In this document: positions 61,901 through 64,000 of the stretch, one piece after another
How positions within the stretch are numbered: the stretch's first letter is position 1
Layout: every line of letters starts with the position of its first letter
From: Alicyclobacillus herbarius DSM 13609
GTDB lineage: Bacteria > Bacillota > Bacilli > Alicyclobacillales > Alicyclobacillaceae
DNA: 64,000 nucleotides
Assembly: GCF_000430585.1 (NCBI RefSeq)
Contig: NZ_AUMH01000003.1
Span: 62,001-126,000 of the forward strand
Direction: 5' to 3'
Made by a program: the position numbers and the translations under genes
Notes under the pieces: generated by a model
The model's database searches: none
Told to the model about the DNA's origin: nothing
What the model saw: the letters and a program-made list of their open reading frames with translations, nothing else

Positions 61901-62204
61901 GCCACATTTGCCGCGGCGCGGTCTCCATCAGGACATCCACTTGGTGAAAGGGCAGAGTTTCCCGCACCCCGTCTTTCAACTCGACGGTGACTGTGTGTTC
62001 CTCCTCATGCACTTCCACGACCCGCGCCAACTCGTGATAGGCGCGCTTTTTATCGAGCACGGCCACCACCAAGGCGCCGGGACGGAGAGATTGTTTCGTC
62101 ACATCTTTCAAAAGGTAACGGTCGGCGACAATCCGTTCCCCGGTGGAACTCAGGGCGTCTTCTGCCGTAAACGGCAGCATGCTTTGTTCAACCGTGCGAC
62201 TCAT
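58989..62204 (-). CDS. nrdJ: Vitamin B12-dependent ribonucleotide reductase (class II)
   Basis: About 1071 residues from the ATG at 62204 (MSRTVEQSMLPFTAEDAL). Reduces ribonucleotides with an adenosylcobalamin-derived radical. Redox Cys in TTSYNCFVIPS, SVGCQLTLQGGSRRG, and NPCGEQPLPAYGICNLG with the thiyl Cys region. A linker rich in Glu/Ser precedes the C-terminal TSCPD-like domain (LYGATYKKETPLGKAYI). The very end has CPNCHQL and CYECEACGYSKC, a zinc ribbon and mobile redox cysteines. No intein. It follows nrdR and is probably co-regulated through NrdR boxes. Confidence 0.94.
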   Translation of the reverse strand: MSRTVEQSMLPFTAEDALSSTGERIVADRYLLKDVTKQSLRPGALVVAVLDKKRAYHELARVVEVHEEEHTVTVELKDGVRETLPFHQVDVLMETAPRQMWRRVARGAAAVTNNPAYWEERFYQLQSRWRYVPGGRVNASLGSGMQTTSYNCFVIPSVGPTLRDYAESFGQTLEIQARSGGVGMNLSRIPPQGTVVPVSSEPRNQYLNLVLDVWHADLPEFLEAEYPHSTKVVRVNRSFLRAVEEDAEWQFVFPDTSVEHYDDLWNGRIEDWLAEGRPVTRSEPVSAKELYEKILSSGAVVLSDVIGTILYPGDQRSTIASTLADMWERMQEGKTVSIILSSLRPRYSYVRGVNGRSSGAYSWGQLYDKGNQVFGDGFGPVGVGEIMSVGCQLTLQGGSRRGALMLILSDRHADILKFIRCKQVDGVITGANISVGVSERFMAAKEADEPWPIGFVRAEDVTEFDGDFDKWEQSGREFVTYDTLTARELWDELVTSAWKSAEPGVVFLGRANKMSNSWYYNPLVATNPCGEQPLPAYGICNLGAVVLSKFACGFEDSGEVCEFTDKDKEAAVREQLEKHFDKEKAEFFLHHIRWEELEDVVRSGLRFQDAVIDATYYPFEENRRNQMSERRVGLGIMGLHDLLLYCGVRYGSDESVRLIDVLLGFMAEWCYLESVELAKENGPFERFDAEKFLQSGYMRQMAAERPHVAEAVRKYGVRNVTTMTIAPTGTTGTMVGCSTGCEPYYAWSYFRNSRLGMFEENAAIVQEYFDTHPGEEQLPEYFVTAMDLTPEEHVRVQAALQKWIDSSISKTCNAPNSYTVEDTKRLYDLAYELGCKGVTIYRDGSRSEQVLSLKSEERSESADQAEDLSHSDSEEAARKANAGQPTSARSAGAGYVKRRRPDVLYGATYKKETPLGKAYITINDDPDEHVALEIFVNIGKAGSDVYAANEALGRAITLYLRDSNNPNKEAELVKHFSGIGGFNSVGFGDQRITSVPDAIAKALIEHAETFPMRRSGFAEWASGQETATAETEPASLRSYSVAKDLCPNCHQLSLVRTGGCYECEACGYSKC

Positions 62205-62235
62205 GTGTTCAACCCCCACGTTATGTATGATTCAA

Positions 62236-62760
62236 TTAAAGATTTTCAGGGCTCCGGTTCTCCAACTTCTCCCGTTCCGCTCTGCTTGCCTGGCGTCTGG
62301 ATGCATCGCTCAAGAGTCCAAGCACCTCTTGCGCCAACGTTTCCACATCGCGAAACTCCCGATACACACTGGCAAAGCGAACATAGGCCACGCCGTCCAG
62401 TTGGCGCAGTTCCTCCATCACCCGCTCGCCAATGACGGAAGACGGCACCTCCCGCTCGTATTCCAACCGCAGGCTGCGCTCAATTCGGTGCACCACGTCC
62501 TCCACGGCATCGGCAGGAATCGGGCGTTTTTCGCACGCCTTCATCAGTCCCCGGTAGAGCTTGTCCGCTGAAAATTCCTCCCGCTTTGCGTCCTTCTTAA
62601 TGACCATCAACGGACGCTGTTCCACGCGCTCGTACGTGGTGAACCGCCGCCCGCAAGACGGATTGCTGCACTCACGGCGCCTGCGAATGATACTCCCATC
62701 CTCGCCAGCCCGCGATTCGATGACGCGTGAATTGTCACTGCCGCAGTATGGACACCGCAC
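62236..62760 (-). CDS. nrdR: Transcriptional repressor NrdR
   Basis: 174 residues from a GTG at 62760 after GGAGG; the first residues VRCPYCGSDNSRVIESR are the family N-terminus, so longer starts are wrong. Zinc ribbon CPYC...CSNPSC followed by RRFTTYERVE, then an ATP-cone (PLMVIKKDAKREEFSADKLYRGLMKAC) that senses dATP. It represses ribonucleotide reductase genes; here it is 31 bp upstream of nrdJ in the same direction, a natural autoregulated unit. The C-terminal tail (RRQASRAEREKLENRSPENL) is about 20 residues longer than usual. Confidence 0.95.
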   Translation of the reverse strand: MRCPYCGSDNSRVIESRAGEDGSIIRRRRECSNPSCGRRFTTYERVEQRPLMVIKKDAKREEFSADKLYRGLMKACEKRPIPADAVEDVVHRIERSLRLEYEREVPSSVIGERVMEELRQLDGVAYVRFASVYREFRDVETLAQEVLGLLSDASRRQASRAEREKLENRSPENL

Positions 62761-62828
62761 CCCGTCTCCCTCCCGTCGACCGCGCATCGGTTGCCTATGC
62801 GTTGGTTTACATAAGCATCCCGGTTTGA

Positions 62829-62893
62829 ACCCTATATCTAGTGCACATTGACCAGACAACAACGATTATACCCACTATATATATGGCAGGCAA
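62829..62893 (-). promoter_or_regulatory. nrdR-nrdJ promoter with two NrdR-like boxes
   Basis: Minus-strand promoter TTGCCT (62888-62893) - 17 nt - TATAAT (62865-62870). A 16-bp NrdR-box-like palindrome fills the spacer (62872-62887, core CTATATATA), and a second (62829-62844, ACCCTATATCTAGTGC) lies just downstream of the predicted start. Their starts are 43 bp apart, four helical turns, so two boxes could be bound on the same face. Matches to the ACACwATATATwGTGT consensus are about 12-13 of 16. Confidence 0.75.
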
Positions 62894-63000
62894 GCGAAAG
62901 AAAAGTCCGCCCGCTGCCCATTCCTTCAGATATCGCCATTCGCCGCGAGATTTTTTCTGAACTCGCCCGTTTGCGGACAACTCTATCATCTAGACGGCCT

Positions 63001-63801
63001 CTAATCGATTTCAGCGACCGATGGAAATGTATATTCCGGATAAACATCCATCTCGTCAGCTGGGTACTGAACCCCGCTTTGTACCCAAACCGTGGTCAGA
63101 CCGCATGCGCGTCCGGCTGCAATATCGGTACGCAGATTGTCTCCGACAATGAACGTCGCGCTGCGCGACAGTCCGTACCTCGATAAGGCGTAGTCAATGA
63201 ACTCGGGGGCAGGTTTCCCGACAACCACCGGCTCGACCCCGCTCGCTTCCGCAATTAAGCGGCCAACCGCGCCGTTTCCCGGATAGAACCCGTGCCCAAC
63301 CGGTAGACGAACATCCGGATTGGTCAAGACAAACCAGCCCAAATCCATCGCAAGCATCGCAAATGCCGCGTAGTCCAAATACCGTGCTTGCGTATCCAGT
63401 CCAAGCACAAGGGCGTCGACCTGCGGCAGCTGCGTTTCGGGCCACCCGCGCAGACCTACCGCAACCAACCCGACCGCCTCCAGCGCCTCCGTCACTCCAG
63501 CCGCACCAAGGAATCCTACGCGTCCCTTGCCAATCCGCCGCTTTACAAAGGCTGCGCTAGCCTCACTGGATGTCACCACTTCTTCAGCATGGGCACCAAT
63601 CCCCATGCCCTTCAGTTTCTCTGCCGTCTGCCGCGGGGTTCGGACCGAATTGTTGGTGAGAAAGACCGGCTGAATTCCCCGGTCACGCAATCGCTGAACA
63701 AACTCCGCCGCCCCCGGAATGACCGCGTCGCCCCGGTATAAGGTTCCGTCCAAATCAATTAACGCCGCTTGCCAGGCGTGCTCCAGCAGTTTCGTCGGCA
63801 T
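63001..63801 (-). CDS. HAD-IIA phosphatase, NagD-like
   Basis: 266 residues from the ATG at 63801 after GAGGTGGATGACCG. HAD motif I ALIDLDGTLYRGD, motif II FLTNNSVRTP, type IIA cap with LGLDTQARYLDYAAFAMLA, motif III Lys in VVVGKPAPEFIDYAL and motif IV FIVGDNLRTDIAAG. Close to NagD/AraL/PNP-phosphatase type proteins that remove phosphate from sugar or nucleotide monophosphates. Substrate not predictable. About 110 bp separate it from the nrdR promoter; 63802-63966 holds no recognisable gene. Confidence 0.88.
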   Translation of the reverse strand: MPTKLLEHAWQAALIDLDGTLYRGDAVIPGAAEFVQRLRDRGIQPVFLTNNSVRTPRQTAEKLKGMGIGAHAEEVVTSSEASAAFVKRRIGKGRVGFLGAAGVTEALEAVGLVAVGLRGWPETQLPQVDALVLGLDTQARYLDYAAFAMLAMDLGWFVLTNPDVRLPVGHGFYPGNGAVGRLIAEASGVEPVVVGKPAPEFIDYALSRYGLSRSATFIVGDNLRTDIAAGRACGLTTVWVQSGVQYPADEMDVYPEYTFPSVAEID

Positions 63802-63966
63802 CGGTCATCCACCTCCGTCATGCCCTGTCTGCAAACTCGGTTGCCTGGCTACCAGAGTACTTTACTCTACTTCACGCCACGACGCTATGGGCAGTGGATG
63901 GAGAGTGTGTGTCTGGACCGTGAAAGCGGCCTACAGTTTGCGGTAGAATCAAAAGGAGATACAATC

Positions 63967-64000
63967 GTGACGCCAGGTCCTTACAAGTGCGCATCTGAAC
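63967..64000 (+). CDS. Start of a gene leaving the window
   Basis: A GTG at 63967 stands 8 nt after AAAAGGAG and opens VTPGPYKCASE before the edge. Only 11 codons are visible, so no function can be given. Confidence 0.5.
   Translation, partial: MTPGPYKCASE

Noticed and set aside
58989-62204. Intein in nrdJ
   Set aside because: All reductase motifs follow each other at normal distances, and no Hint or homing nuclease motif is seen.

Overview
The window looks like chromosomal DNA from a spore-forming, Gram-positive member of the Bacilli. Moderately high GC, ubiquitous strong Shine-Dalgarno sequences, frequent TTG/GTG starts and Bacillus-type gene order (spoVID beside the hem genes, ysxC-lon-lonB-clpX, gerE-ysmB-racE-rdgB) point to the Alicyclobacillaceae or a close relative. 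Assignment to that family is inference; membership of the sporulating Bacilli is well supported.

Region 1 (1-18.9 kb, almost all minus strand): two CotS-type kinase-like coat proteins and the LysM coat-assembly protein SpoVID, then the tetrapyrrole operon hemA-hemX-hemC-hemD-hemB-hemL, which makes uroporphyrinogen III from glutamyl-tRNA. Upstream lie the essential GTPase gene ysxC, the proteases lon, lonB, clpX and clpP, and tig for trigger factor. Region 2 (19.0-21.8 kb) is a small decayed island inserted into the 3' end of tRNA-Arg(TCT). It has 45-bp direct repeats, an integrase remnant, a shrunken IS and a Doc-type toxin-antitoxin pair. Region 3 (21.9-24.9 kb) holds rdgB, glutamate racemase, a MarR regulator, and divergently the sporulation regulator gerE under a sigma-K-type promoter.

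Region 4 (25-34 kb): phosphate transport (DUF47-PiT), succinate dehydrogenase sdhCAB with a clear sigma-A promoter, uvrC, and an unusual membrane protein with a sigma-region-2-like head. Region 5 (34-50 kb): a tRNA cluster (Gln-Glu-Lys, all with C34 anticodons), gltX, lgt, hisC, ilvA, a Ca2+/H+ antiporter, pyrophosphatase, small membrane proteins, a crotonase, an LCP cell-wall enzyme, a HAD phosphatase, MarR, CorA and a solitary argJ.

Region 6 (50-58 kb) is the most distinctive: a polysaccharide deacetylase, then a plus-strand acyl-CoA cluster. It contains a PaaG-like crotonase, a 2,4-dienoyl-CoA reductase-type SDR, a FabL-like SDR, a two-subunit GctAB/IpdAB-type CoA-transferase, and a FabG-like SDR. 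It converges on fabF. The content recalls actinobacterial steroid C/D-ring degradation loci, but the beta subunit keeps a CoA-transferase-type Glu, so the substrate is open. Region 7 (58-64 kb): YceI, the B12-dependent ribonucleotide reductase nrdJ with its repressor nrdR (one NrdR-like box sits exactly in the promoter spacer), a NagD-type phosphatase, and the first codons of a gene leaving the window.
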